Shown here piece after piece: positions 18,758 through 27,581 of a stretch of DNA of 64,000 nt. The position numbers and the translations under genes are program-made. The stretch covers positions 1 to 64,000 of the forward strand of contig WGNE01000010.1 of the NCBI GenBank assembly GCA_016124645.1, read 5' to 3'. The notes beneath the pieces were generated by a model. That model made no database searches. It was not told the DNA's origin and was given only the letters and a program-made list of their open reading frames with translations. Source of the stretch: Alphaproteobacteria bacterium (GTDB lineage: Bacteria > Pseudomonadota > Alphaproteobacteria > Micavibrionales > UBA2020). Numbering within the stretch: the stretch's first letter is position 1; every line of letters starts with the position of its first letter.

Positions 18758-20167
18758 ATGTCACGCGCCAAAACGACCCCGCCGTATCCGGCCATCGACC
18801 CCGCCATTCTGGCCGAAACGCAAAGCCTCTATGCAGAGGCCGAGGCGCTGATGCGCAACGGGCAGTCGGAAAAGGCCTTGCCGCTTTATCAGGCGGTTTT
18901 GCTGCACAATCCCTTCAACGCCCCCGCATGGTCGAACATGGGGCTCATCCTGCGCGAGTCCAAAAAGCACGAGGCGGCGCTGATCTGCGCCTGCCGCGCG
19001 CTCGAGCTCGACCCTGAAAACCCCGTTTTGCTCTCCAACCACGCCGGCGCGCTGGTCTCGCTCGACCGCAACGAGGAAGCGCTGAAATCGAGCCGCGTCG
19101 CCGTGGAAAAGGCGCCCGACCATCCGCAAATCCGCATCCAGCACGCCATCGTGCTGCGCGAGACGGGACTGGCGGCGGAAGCGCAGGCGCATTTCGACAT
19201 CGCGCTCGAGATGATGCCGGACGCGCCCAACCTGCGGTGGGAGCGCGCCATCAACCTTCTCATCCTCGGCCGTTTCGCGGAGGGCTGGCCCGCCTTCGAG
19301 GACCGCTGGAACATCGGCAAGATCACCCCGCACGTTTATGACGGCGTGCCGCGCTGGCGGGGCGAAGACGTTTCGGGCAAGACCGTCCTCGTCTATGAGG
19401 AGCAGGGCTATGGCGACACGATGCTTTGCGCGCGCTACCTGCCGCTGCTGAAAGAACGCGGGGCGCGGGTGATCTTCGAAGTGACGCCGCCGTTGCGCAG
19501 GCTGATGGAAGGTCTGCCCGGCATGGATCGCGTCATCGCGCGCGGCGCGCCCGCTGGCGAGACATGCGATTACAACGTGCCGGTCATGAGCCTGCCGGGG
19601 CTGTTCGGGACGGAGGCGTCCTCCATCCCGCCGCCGCTGGAAATCTTCACGCGGGCCTCCCCGCCGCCGGAAGCGGAACGGTTGCTGTCTTTGGGCGCCG
19701 GGCGGTTGAAGGTCGGCATCCTCTGGTCCGGCCGCGCGAATTTCGCGCAGAACCACAAGCGTTCCGTGGCCCTGAAGCGTTTCCTGCCGCTGGCGGAAAT
19801 CCCGGGCGTGCAGCTCTACAGCCTGCAAAAAGGCCCGGGGGAAGAGCAGCTGGCGGGGCGGGGGCTGCGTGGCGTCATCCACGACCTCGGCGCGCAGGTC
19901 GGCGATTTCACGGATACGGCGACGATCGTGCGCGATCTCGACCTCATCGTCATGACGGACAGCGGCCTTGCGCATCTCGCGGGCTCGATGGGGCGGCCGG
20001 TCTGGAACCTTTTGTGCCATCGCCCTTACTGGCTCTACGGGTCGGGGGGGGAGGACTGCCCGTGGTATCCCTCCATGCGCCTGTTCCGCCAGCAGACCCC
20101 CGGCGACTGGGACGGCGTCTTCGCGCGCGTGGCGGCGGCGCTTTCTAGGCTGGCTTCTTCTTCCTGA
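18758..20167 (+). CDS. TPR-repeat protein with C-terminal glycosyltransferase-like domain
   Basis: A 469-residue fusion. Residues about 10-190 carry four to five tetratricopeptide repeats (for example AWSNMGLILRESKKHEAAL and LLSNHAGALVSLDRNEEAL). The C-terminal half resembles the GT-B fold of GT9/GT41-type enzymes: TVLVYEEQGYGDTMLCARYL, KVGILWSGRANF, LYSLQKGPGEEQL and the nucleotide-sugar loop VMTDSGLAHLAGSMGRPVW. Similar proteins modify flagellin, surface polysaccharide or proteins, but the acceptor here is unknown. It ends the HIT-HAD-HAD operon and its last 23 bases overlap, tail to tail, the sterol-desaturase-like gene. Confidence 0.82.
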   Translation: MSRAKTTPPYPAIDPAILAETQSLYAEAEALMRNGQSEKALPLYQAVLLHNPFNAPAWSNMGLILRESKKHEAALICACRALELDPENPVLLSNHAGALVSLDRNEEALKSSRVAVEKAPDHPQIRIQHAIVLRETGLAAEAQAHFDIALEMMPDAPNLRWERAINLLILGRFAEGWPAFEDRWNIGKITPHVYDGVPRWRGEDVSGKTVLVYEEQGYGDTMLCARYLPLLKERGARVIFEVTPPLRRLMEGLPGMDRVIARGAPAGETCDYNVPVMSLPGLFGTEASSIPPPLEIFTRASPPPEAERLLSLGAGRLKVGILWSGRANFAQNHKRSVALKRFLPLAEIPGVQLYSLQKGPGEEQLAGRGLRGVIHDLGAQVGDFTDTATIVRDLDLIVMTDSGLAHLAGSMGRPVWNLLCHRPYWLYGSGGEDCPWYPSMRLFRQQTPGDWDGVFARVAAALSRLASSS

Positions 20168-20945
20168 ACGGATACATCATCTGCGCCCAGAACCCCGGCG
20201 GGATTTCCTCCTTATACAGGCCGAATTTTTGCGGCAGTTTTCCTTTCGGCATGTAATAGGTGCCGAAGATACGGTCGATCCACGGGAAAAGCCCGGCGAA
20301 GTTCTTGTCCAGTCCTTCCTCCTGCGAGGTATGGTGCCAGCGGTGAAAGCGCGGGCTGGCGATGATATTGCCCAGCCAGCCGAATCCCCATGTCACGTTC
20401 GCGTGCAGCAACAGGCCGTAAAAGGAAAGAAAGGGGATATAGGCGACGATGTCCGGCGGGTTGAAGCCGACGCCGAGGAGAGCCACGGCCTCTATCCAGC
20501 GCGTCAGCCATGTATTGACGGGATGCACGCGCACGGAGGACAGCCAGTCCAGTTCCTCCGACCCGTGGTGCACGGCATGGAATTTCCACAGCTTGCGGCC
20601 GTGAAAGAAGCGGTGCATCCAGTACCCCATCATATCCGCGCAGACGAGCAAAAGGATGATTTGCACCGGCGTCGAAAAATGAGTGGTGATCCACGTTTCG
20701 CGCGTCGCGAAAAGCTGCTTGAGCATTCTCGGCTTCGTGTGGAAGGCGATGGATAAAACAATCACGGTGCCCGCGAATGTCGTCGATTTGACGACCAGCG
20801 GCGTGAAAAGCCAGTAGATGAGGTCGGTTTTGAAACCCTTGCGGATGCGCTTTTGCTTTTTGTCGGCGGCGAAAAACCGCTCCAGCACCGAAAAAACCAG
20901 CGAAAGCAGCAGGAAAGCGATGATCAGGCCGGCGAGTTTGCCCAT
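20145..20945 (-). CDS. sterol desaturase/fatty acid hydroxylase family protein
   Basis: A 266-residue integral membrane di-iron enzyme of the fatty acid hydroxylase superfamily. The histidine clusters are all present: HRFFHGRKLWKFHAVHHG in the middle and HRWHHTSQEE near residue 205. Hydrophobic helices lie at about 3-20, 40-62 and 92-112. Bacterial members hydroxylate or desaturate lipids, hopanoids, ornithine lipids or carotenoids; the substrate is not evident. The ATG at 20945 follows a AAGGGGG site. The 3' end overlaps the convergent glycosyltransferase gene. Confidence 0.88.
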   Translation of the reverse strand: MGKLAGLIIAFLLLSLVFSVLERFFAADKKQKRIRKGFKTDLIYWLFTPLVVKSTTFAGTVIVLSIAFHTKPRMLKQLFATRETWITTHFSTPVQIILLLVCADMMGYWMHRFFHGRKLWKFHAVHHGSEELDWLSSVRVHPVNTWLTRWIEAVALLGVGFNPPDIVAYIPFLSFYGLLLHANVTWGFGWLGNIIASPRFHRWHHTSQEEGLDKNFAGLFPWIDRIFGTYYMPKGKLPQKFGLYKEEIPPGFWAQMMYPFRKKKPA

Positions 20946-21038
20946 GTCGGTCCCCCTTGAAACAATCCCGTATGTTTCTTCTACCGGCCTTGCGGACCGC
21001 GCCCTGCGCGGAAAGAAATATTATTTTCTCAAGGCACG

Positions 21039-22073
21039 TCAGCCCTGATAGGGCACGTCATCCTCGCTGTACTGGGTGCAAAGGATGGTATAGGCGGCCT
21101 TGATGTCGGGCATGGCGCGCTCGACGGCGGCTTCGCCTTCGGCGATGAGCTCTTCCGCGCGGTCGAATTCCATCAGCCCGATATGGCCGATGCGCGGCAC
21201 GATGAGAACGTCCGGCGGGTCGCCCGCAAGGCGTGAGCGGGCGAGGCGGTCCTGCACGATGTTGAGCGCGGAAACCATGACGCCGAAGATGCTGGGCCCG
21301 CCCTGTTCGCGGCGGAAGACGCGCTGCATGAGGCCTTGCTTCTTCACGTCCTCGACCTGCTGCGGCGCCTCGAAGTTCAGAAGGTCGAAGCCCGCAACGG
21401 TCGGGATGGTTTCGCCCGGCCGCTTGACCTTGCCGATGATGTCGCCGCTGACGTTGACCGCGATGGTCATGCGCGCGCCGTTGGCGGTGCAGGCGGAAAC
21501 CGGCACGGGGTTGACCAGCGCGCCGTCGATGAGCCAGCGGTTGTTCATATAGACCGGCGGAAAGATGCCGGGCAGGGAGAAGGAGGCGCGCATCACGTCC
21601 ACCAGCGGGCCGCGGCGCAGCCAGACCTCGTGACCGGTCACGAGGTCGGCGGTGATGGCGATGAAGGGGCTGGGCAGGTCTTCGACCTTGACGTCGCCGA
21701 AGTTGTCGAGCATCAGCTTCACGAGACGCTCACCGCCGATAAGGCCGCTGCTCTTGACGCGAAAATCGAGATAGGAAAGCACCTTGAACTTGGTCAGGGA
21801 ATAGGCCCATTCCTCCACCGCGTCCAGCCGGTTGGCCAGATAGGCGCCGCCGATGAGCGCGCCCATGGAAGAGCCCGCGATGACCGTCGGCTCGATGCCG
21901 TGACGTTTCAGGGCGCGCACGACGCCGAGGTGGGCGAAACCGCGGGCGAGGCCGCTGCCGAGCGCCAGCCCGATTTTGGGCGGGGTGGCCATTTGCATGT
22001 CAGAGCGATCCTGAGCGCGCAAGCCAAGGCTGGCTGGCGTGACCTCAGGTCCTTTTTTATCCTTGCCGAACAT
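21039..22073 (-). CDS. patatin-like phospholipase family protein
   Basis: A 344-residue serine hydrolase of the patatin/RssA type. The oxyanion loop is GLALGSGLARGFAHLG (about residues 35-50), the nucleophile elbow is GSSMG in VIAGSSMGALIGG, and the catalytic aspartate is in LIDGALVNPVP. No signal peptide is seen; it probably acts at the inner face of the membrane. The lipid target is unknown. The first 30 residues are polar and may be a leader; an internal ATG before ATPPKIG is a possible alternative start. It is divergent from msbA across a 125-base AT-rich gap. Confidence 0.88.
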   Translation of the reverse strand: MFGKDKKGPEVTPASLGLRAQDRSDMQMATPPKIGLALGSGLARGFAHLGVVRALKRHGIEPTVIAGSSMGALIGGAYLANRLDAVEEWAYSLTKFKVLSYLDFRVKSSGLIGGERLVKLMLDNFGDVKVEDLPSPFIAITADLVTGHEVWLRRGPLVDVMRASFSLPGIFPPVYMNNRWLIDGALVNPVPVSACTANGARMTIAVNVSGDIIGKVKRPGETIPTVAGFDLLNFEAPQQVEDVKKQGLMQRVFRREQGGPSIFGVMVSALNIVQDRLARSRLAGDPPDVLIVPRIGHIGLMEFDRAEELIAEGEAAVERAMPDIKAAYTILCTQYSEDDVPYQG

Positions 22074-22198
22074 TGAACCCCATTGATTTTTAGTATTATG
22101 TTTATTATTTACACAGGGCGGATTAAAGACTAAACTCCATCCTCACTATAGTATAGCAGGAATTTCTAAAGTATTAACAAAATGATGCAAGGCCGCCT

Positions 22199-23980
22199 GT
22201 GACCAAAGCCGCAACCGCCGACAAGACCGCCCCGGAAATCTCTGCTTCGCTGCCGCTGATGCTGCGGATGTTCAAGACCTATGTCCGCCCGCGGCTGAAA
22301 ACCATCGCTTTCGCCATGGTCCTGATGATGATTTCCGCCGCCATGACGGGCATCATGGCCAAGCTGATGGAACCGGTCATCGACAAGGTCTTTGCCGACA
22401 AGGACGCCGCCATGCTCTGGCCCGTGGCGCTGGGGGTTCTGGCGGTTTTCACTTTGCGCGGTGCAGCAAACTACGGCCAGAACGTGCTGATGAACATGCT
22501 GGGCCAGCGCATCGTCAGCGACATGCAGCAGGATCTTTTCGCGCATCTGGTCTATGCGGACCTCGCCTTTTTGCAAAAGGAATACAGCGGCCAGCTCATC
22601 TCGCGCTTTCTGTCGGACATCAACACCATCCGCATGGCGGCCGTGCAAAGCCTGACCGGCATCGGCAAGAACCTTTTCACCGTGGTCTTCCTCATCATCG
22701 TGATGTTCATGCAGGACTGGAAGCTGGCGGCGTCCTCGCTCTTCGTCTTTCCGGCGGCGGCGTGGTCGGTTTCGCTGCTCGGCAAGAAGCTGCGCAAGGT
22801 CTCGGCCAGCACGCAGGTCAGCATGGGCGATTTTTCGAGCGCGCTGGGGCAGGCCTTTCAGGGTGCGCGCCACATCAAGTCCTACGGCATGGAAGAGCAT
22901 GAGAAGCTGCGCGTGTTCAGCTACATCAACCGCGTCTGCAAGCTCATGAACCGCTCCTACCGCTTTTCCGCCATCGCCACCCCGGTGGGAGAGGTCTTGA
23001 GCGGCGTCGCCATCGTCACCATCATCGTCTATGGCGGGCACGAGGTGATTACCGGCGGCAGCACGGCGGGCAAGCTGTTTTCCTTCATCACCGCTTTCCT
23101 GCTGGCCTTCGAGCCGATGAAGCGTCTCGCCCAGCTCAACAACTCGATGCAGATGGGGCTTGCGGGCATGGAGCGCCTGTTCTCCCTGCTCGACATGAAG
23201 CCCGAAATCACCGACAAGCCGGGCGCGAAAGACCTGGCGCTGAAGGATTCCACGGTCCGTTTCGACGACGTGGTCTTCGCCTACCCGGACGGCACGCTGG
23301 CCCTCAACGGTCTTTCGTTTACCGCGCCCACCGGCAAGACGGTGGCGCTGGTGGGCGAGAGCGGGGCGGGCAAATCGACCATCCTCAACCTCATCCCGCG
23401 CTTTTACGACGTCAGCGAGGGCGCGGTGCTGGTGGACGGGCAGGACGTGCGCGACGTGACCATGAGAAGCCTGCGCGCCAACATGGCGCTGGTCAGTCAG
23501 GAGGTCGCCATCTTCACCGATACGCTGCGCGAGAACATCGCCTACGGCAGGCCCGACGCGACGGAGGAGGAGATCATCGCCGCCGCCAAGCTGGCCGCCG
23601 CGCATGACTTCATCATGGAACAGCCGCAGGGCTACGACACCCGCGTTGGCGAGCAGGGAGTGAAGCTTTCGGGCGGGCAGCGCCAGCGCATCTCCATCGC
23701 GCGCGCCATGCTGCGCAACGCGCCCATCCTGCTGCTGGACGAGGCGACCTCCGCCCTCGACGCCAATTCCGAGCGGCTGGTGCAAAGCGCCATCGACCGG
23801 CTGCAAAAGGGCCGCACGACCATCGTCGTCGCTCACCGGCTTTCGACCATCATGGACGCGGACATCATCTACGTCATGTCGCAGGGCAGGGTCGTGGAAA
23901 GCGGATCGCACGACGCATTGCTGAAAAGCGGCGGCGCCTATGCGCGGCTCTACGGCACGTTGATGCGGGAAACGGCGTGA
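22199..23980 (+). CDS. msbA: lipid A export ABC transporter, ATP-binding/permease (MsbA type)
   Basis: A 593-residue half-transporter that as a homodimer would flip core-lipid A across the inner membrane. Six membrane helices lie in about residues 20-315; the ATPase domain follows with Walker A GESGAGKS (386-393), signature LSGGQRQRISIARA, Walker B ILLLDEATSALD and the H-loop VVAHRLST. The start is a GTG at 22199, with AAGG six bases upstream; upstream ATGs are out of frame. Fused exporters of this kind can also be drug or peptide exporters, so the lipid A role rests on overall MsbA likeness. It is followed four bases later by an alpha/beta hydrolase gene. Confidence 0.85.
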   Translation: MTKAATADKTAPEISASLPLMLRMFKTYVRPRLKTIAFAMVLMMISAAMTGIMAKLMEPVIDKVFADKDAAMLWPVALGVLAVFTLRGAANYGQNVLMNMLGQRIVSDMQQDLFAHLVYADLAFLQKEYSGQLISRFLSDINTIRMAAVQSLTGIGKNLFTVVFLIIVMFMQDWKLAASSLFVFPAAAWSVSLLGKKLRKVSASTQVSMGDFSSALGQAFQGARHIKSYGMEEHEKLRVFSYINRVCKLMNRSYRFSAIATPVGEVLSGVAIVTIIVYGGHEVITGGSTAGKLFSFITAFLLAFEPMKRLAQLNNSMQMGLAGMERLFSLLDMKPEITDKPGAKDLALKDSTVRFDDVVFAYPDGTLALNGLSFTAPTGKTVALVGESGAGKSTILNLIPRFYDVSEGAVLVDGQDVRDVTMRSLRANMALVSQEVAIFTDTLRENIAYGRPDATEEEIIAAAKLAAAHDFIMEQPQGYDTRVGEQGVKLSGGQRQRISIARAMLRNAPILLLDEATSALDANSERLVQSAIDRLQKGRTTIVVAHRLSTIMDADIIYVMSQGRVVESGSHDALLKSGGAYARLYGTLMRETA

Positions 23981-23984
23981 CGTC

Positions 23985-24869
23985 ATGATCATCGTATTTC
24001 GCGTGCTGGGCATCGCCGCCGCTTTTTATCTGGTCGTGCTGGCGCTGGTCTATATATTCCAGCGGCAAATGCTCTACTTCCCCGACAAGCGCGCGCTGCC
24101 CGCACTGGCGAAGGACAACGCGCTGGGCATGGAAACGGTCGAGACGAAGACCGCCGATGGGCTGAAGCTCAAGGCATGGTTCGCCCCGCCGCGCGACAAG
24201 GACGGCGAGATCATCGTCATGTACCACGGCAACGCGGGCAATGCGGCCGACCGTGCGGGCAAGGCGAAGGTCTTCATCGACCAAGGCTATGGCGTCTATC
24301 TTTGCGAATACCGCGGCTACGGCGGCAACCCCGGCAGCCCGACGGAGCGGGGGCTCTATGCGGACGGGCGCTCGGCCCTTGCGTGGCTGGAGGACCATGG
24401 CTACAGCCCCTCGCATTTCATCATCTACGGCGAAAGCCTCGGCACGGGCGTCGCGGTGCAGATGGCGCTTGAAATGCAGCCGAAGCTGCTGGTGCTGGAA
24501 GCGCCCTTCAGCAGCGCGGTCGAGGTGGGACAGGCGCATTACCCCTTCCTGCCCGTCGATACGCTGATGAAGGACCGCTATGACAGCATCGCCAAGATCG
24601 GCAAGGTCAAATCCTCGCTGCTCATCGTCCACGGGGACGAGGACGCGGTCATTCCCATCGCCCTGTCGCACCGCCTGTTCGAGGCCGCGAACCACACCAA
24701 GGAATTTTCCTCCGTGCATGAAGGCACCCATGTGGATCTTTACGAGCGCCATGCGGGCAATATCGTCCTCGACTGGCTGAAGGCGCAGTTGAAGCTTATG
24801 AAACCGAAAGACGATGAAGCGGCGCAAGCGCAGGGCAAAAAAGCCCGGACCGGGGGAGGCGCGAAATGA
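23985..24869 (+). CDS. alpha/beta hydrolase, BEM46/ABHD13-like
   Basis: A 294-residue serine hydrolase with one N-terminal membrane anchor (residues 1-24). The oxyanion region is YHGNAGNAAD, the nucleophile is S151 in IYGESLGTG, the acid is in VHGDEDAVIP and the histidine in HEGTHVDLY. The layout is that of the BEM46/ABHD13 family, for which no general substrate is known. The basic C-terminal tail is polar. It lies four bases after msbA and its ATGA stop/start overlap couples it to the queuosine-salvage gene, so the three form one operon. Confidence 0.87.
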   Translation: MIIVFRVLGIAAAFYLVVLALVYIFQRQMLYFPDKRALPALAKDNALGMETVETKTADGLKLKAWFAPPRDKDGEIIVMYHGNAGNAADRAGKAKVFIDQGYGVYLCEYRGYGGNPGSPTERGLYADGRSALAWLEDHGYSPSHFIIYGESLGTGVAVQMALEMQPKLLVLEAPFSSAVEVGQAHYPFLPVDTLMKDRYDSIAKIGKVKSSLLIVHGDEDAVIPIALSHRLFEAANHTKEFSSVHEGTHVDLYERHAGNIVLDWLKAQLKLMKPKDDEAAQAQGKKARTGGGAK

Positions 24870-25876
24870 CGCCGCCGAACACGCAGCCGCGCACCAAAAA
24901 GGCCATGCAGAACCTGCCGCAGCAGGCGCGTGAGGCCGCCGCATGGGTGGCGTCGCAGGCGGAGCATATCGCCATCCGTCACGACCGCATAGAGGATTAT
25001 GCGGCAGACCTGCTTTCGCGCTATGACATCATCACCGCGCTCGACGCGGAAACGCATTTCATCTCCGAGGCCTCGCCCGCCGCGACCGCCGCCTTCGTCC
25101 TCGCGCTCGACAGCGTGAACTTCGGCTCGGGCTATTTCTATCTGGCGAAGCAGGAAGGGGTGGAACTGGAATATGAAACGGTGGCCGCCGGGCTGAAGAC
25201 CGCTTTCCTCGTCGGGCGCATGAACACGCCGGAAAAATGGGGCCGGGCCACGGCGGAGGAATGCCACGATATTTTCGCCATCCCCGCCGGGCTCAACCCC
25301 GCGCTTGATCGGCTGATGGCGCTTTTCGCCGAACACCTGCAGGACAGCGGGCGCATGGTCGTTTCGCAATGCGGCGGTGACGTGCTGGAACTGCTGGCCG
25401 CGTCCAAGGGTTCCGCCGCGCGGCTGGCGGGCATCGTCGCCGGCTGGACGGGGTTCGAGGACAAGGCGGTCTATAAAGGTCGCGAAATTCCCTTTTACAA
25501 GCGCGCGCAGATACTGGCGGCGGATATGCATCTCGCTTTCCACGGCAAGCCGCCCGCGGCTTTTGCTGATTTAGACGCGCTTACCAACTTCCCCGACAAC
25601 ATGGTGCCGCATGTGCTGCGCTGCGACGGCATCCTCGAATACAGCCCCGCGCTGGCGGCGGCGATCGACGCGGGGCGGATGCTGGAAGCGGGCAGCGACG
25701 AAGAAACCGAGCTGCGCGCCCACGGCATTCACGCCGTCGAGCTTTTGAAGGAAGCGGCATTGCGGCAGGGGCGGGAGGTGACGTCCATGAACATCGACCA
25801 CATCCTGTGGAACCGCGGTTACGAACCCGACATCTACGCAAGGCCCAGCCACCGCACGATGACGGACTGCTATTAA
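24866..25876 (+). CDS. queuosine salvage protein, Qng1/DUF2419 family
   Basis: A 336-residue protein that I recognise as the DUF2419 family, known as Qng1: queuosine 5'-phosphate N-glycosylase/hydrolase, which frees queuine base from Q-nucleotide for tRNA modification. Family-like segments are FVLALDSVNFGSGY (about residue 72), ALTNFPDNMVPHVL (about 235), GILEYSPALAAAID, EETELRAHGIHAVELL and the C-terminal MNIDHILWNRGYEPD. There is no signal peptide. The family is common in eukaryotes and patchy in bacteria. It overlaps the hydrolase gene by four bases. The functional call rests on recalled family features and should be confirmed by profile search. Confidence 0.8.
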   Translation: MTPPNTQPRTKKAMQNLPQQAREAAAWVASQAEHIAIRHDRIEDYAADLLSRYDIITALDAETHFISEASPAATAAFVLALDSVNFGSGYFYLAKQEGVELEYETVAAGLKTAFLVGRMNTPEKWGRATAEECHDIFAIPAGLNPALDRLMALFAEHLQDSGRMVVSQCGGDVLELLAASKGSAARLAGIVAGWTGFEDKAVYKGREIPFYKRAQILAADMHLAFHGKPPAAFADLDALTNFPDNMVPHVLRCDGILEYSPALAAAIDAGRMLEAGSDEETELRAHGIHAVELLKEAALRQGREVTSMNIDHILWNRGYEPDIYARPSHRTMTDCY

Positions 25877-25894
25877 ATTCTCTGAAGAATCTTC

Positions 25895-25969
25895 GTCATG
25901 CCCGTTTTGCGCGGGCATCCGGTTTGCGGCGCCAATAAAACCGGACCCCCGCGCAAGGCGGGGGTCGCG
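25895..25969. repeat. paired palindromic REP/BIME-like element A
   Basis: Two GC-rich hairpins face each other: a left one (25898-25918, ATGCCCG...CGGGCAT) and a right one with a perfect 9-bp stem (GACCCCCGC...GCGGGGGTC, about 25944-25966). The spacer is itself closed by CCGGTTT...AAACCGG, so the whole can fold as a three-armed structure. It lies between the convergent Qng1 and gltA genes and may also act as a transcription barrier. Confidence 0.75.
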
Positions 25970-26003
25970 TTTGTATCAGGATGAATGACAGGCGAAAAGC
26001 GGC

Positions 26004-27320
26004 CTAGCGCTTGTCAACCGGCACGTAGTCGCGGGCGACGGGGCCGGTGTAGAGCTGGCGCGGGCGGCCGATTTTCTGGGTCGGCTCCTCGATCATCTCT
26101 TTCCACTGGGCGATCCAGCCGACGGTGCGCGCCACGGCGAAAAGCACCGTGAACATGGAGGTCGGGAAGCCCATGGCCTTCAGGATGATGCCGGAATAGA
26201 AATCCACGTTGGGGTAAAGCTTTTTCTCGATGAAGTAGGGGTCGCTGAGCGCGATTTTCTCCAGCTCCATCGCCACGTCCAGCAGCGGATCCTGGATGCC
26301 CAGCTCGCCCAGCACTTCGTAGCAGGTGTCGCGCATGATCTGCGCGCGCGGGTCGTAGTTTTTGTAGACGCGGTGGCCGAAGCCCATCAGGCGGAAGGGG
26401 TCGTTCTTGTCCTTCGCGCGGGCGACGAATTCGGGGATGCGGCTCTTGTCGCCGATCTCGCCCAGCATTTTCAGCACGGCCTCGTTCGCGCCGCCATGCG
26501 CCGGGCCCCAGAGCGAGGCGATGCCGGAAGCGATGCAGGCGAAGGGGTTCGCGCGCGAGGAACCCGCGAGGCGCACGGTGGAGGTGGAGGCATTCTGCTC
26601 GTGGTCCGCGTGCAGGATGAGGATGCGGTCCATCGCGCGGGCCATGACAGGGCTGATCTTGTAGGGCTCGCTCGGCACGGCGAAGGTCATGTAGAGGAAG
26701 TTCTCCGCATAGCCGAGGTCGTTGCGCGGATACATGAAGGGCTGGCCGATGGAGTATTTGTAAACCATGGCGGCGATGGTCGGCACTTTCGCGATGAGGC
26801 GGAAGGCCGCGATCTCGCGCTGCTTTTCATCGTCGATGTTCAGGGAGTCGTGGTAGAAGGCGGACAGCGCGCCGATGGTGCCGACCATGACGGCCATCGG
26901 GTGGCTGTCGCGGCGGAAACCGCGGAAGAAGAACTGCATCTGCTCATGCACCATCGTGTGGATGGTGATCATGTGGTGGAAGTCGTCGTATTCCTGTTTG
27001 TTCGGCAGCTCGCCGTTCAGCAGCAGGTAGCAGACTTCGAGGAAGCTGCTCTTCTCGGCCAGTTCCTTGATGGAATAGCCGCGGTGCAACAGCACGCCCT
27101 GATCGCCGTCGATGAAAGTCAGGCCGCTTTCGCAAGCGGCCGTCGAGGTGAAGCCGGGGTCGTAGGTGAACATGCCGGTTTCGCCGTAAAGCTTGCGGAT
27201 GTCGATGACGCGCGGCCCGGTCGAACCGTCAAGCACCGGAAACTCGTATTGCTTTCCCGTGGCGTTGTCGGTGAGGGTGACGGTTTGCTGGGCGTTTTCT
27301 TGCGGTGCTGCGTTGCTCAT
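26004..27320 (-). CDS. gltA: citrate synthase
   Basis: A 438-residue enzyme that joins acetyl-CoA and oxaloacetate to open the TCA cycle. The catalytic histidines lie in the conserved stretches [12 protein letters not shown] and [14 protein letters not shown], and the aspartate in PNVDFYSG. The N-terminal beta domain ([16 protein letters not shown]) is that of the large, hexameric, NADH-sensitive type of Gram-negative bacteria. The ATG at 27320 has a CCGAGG site and a good promoter with 17-base spacing. It is monocistronic. Product supply comes from the pdh genes about 25 kb away and from fadE next door. Confidence 0.97.
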   Translation of the reverse strand: MSNAAPQENAQQTVTLTDNATGKQYEFPVLDGSTGPRVIDIRKLYGETGMFTYDPGFTSTAACESGLTFIDGDQGVLLHRGYSIKELAEKSSFLEVCYLLLNGELPNKQEYDDFHHMITIHTMVHEQMQFFFRGFRRDSHPMAVMVGTIGALSAFYHDSLNIDDEKQREIAAFRLIAKVPTIAAMVYKYSIGQPFMYPRNDLGYAENFLYMTFAVPSEPYKISPVMARAMDRILILHADHEQNASTSTVRLAGSSRANPFACIASGIASLWGPAHGGANEAVLKMLGEIGDKSRIPEFVARAKDKNDPFRLMGFGHRVYKNYDPRAQIMRDTCYEVLGELGIQDPLLDVAMELEKIALSDPYFIEKKLYPNVDFYSGIILKAMGFPTSMFTVLFAVARTVGWIAQWKEMIEEPTQKIGRPRQLYTGPVARDYVPVDKR

Positions 27321-27368
27321 TTGATGCCTCGGGATATAAAAATGTTCACAGTTCTTTTGACTGAGCCC

Positions 27369-27397
27369 ATCATATGTGACGCGGTCAAAGATATCAA
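27369..27397 (-). promoter_or_regulatory. promoter of gltA
   Basis: On the minus strand TTGATA (27392-27397) and TATGAT (27369-27374) are 17 bases apart, about 49 bases before the start codon. A perfect 7-bp inverted repeat (ATGGTGC, GGC, GCACCAT; 27405-27421) lies just upstream of the -35 and could bind an activator. Confidence 0.65.
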
Positions 27398-27531
27398 TGA
27401 CTTGATGGTGCGGCGCACCATTATATAAGTGTAAATAGGCGTAATATGTTTAAAAACAAGGAAAAACGCGAAGAAATCCCATAATGGGGCATATGTGCCG
27501 CCGCCGTTTTCGCGCGCCCGGAAAGTAAGAA

Positions 27532-27557
27532 CGCCGCGGCTTTTTCAAACCGCGGCG
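27532..27557 (-). terminator. hairpin terminator of the fadE-type gene
   Basis: An 8-bp stem (27532-27539 with 27550-27557, CGCCGCGG/CCGCGGCG) with a 10-base loop lies 25 bases after the stop codon on the minus strand, followed by a modest T-rich stretch. Confidence 0.6.
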
Positions 27558-27581
27558 CCCTGTCCTGGGTAATCAGGTTGG

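Noticed and set aside
25895-25969. Palindromic repeats considered as a CRISPR array.
   Set aside because: There are only two arms with inverted, not direct, orientation, no regular spacers, and no cas genes nearby.
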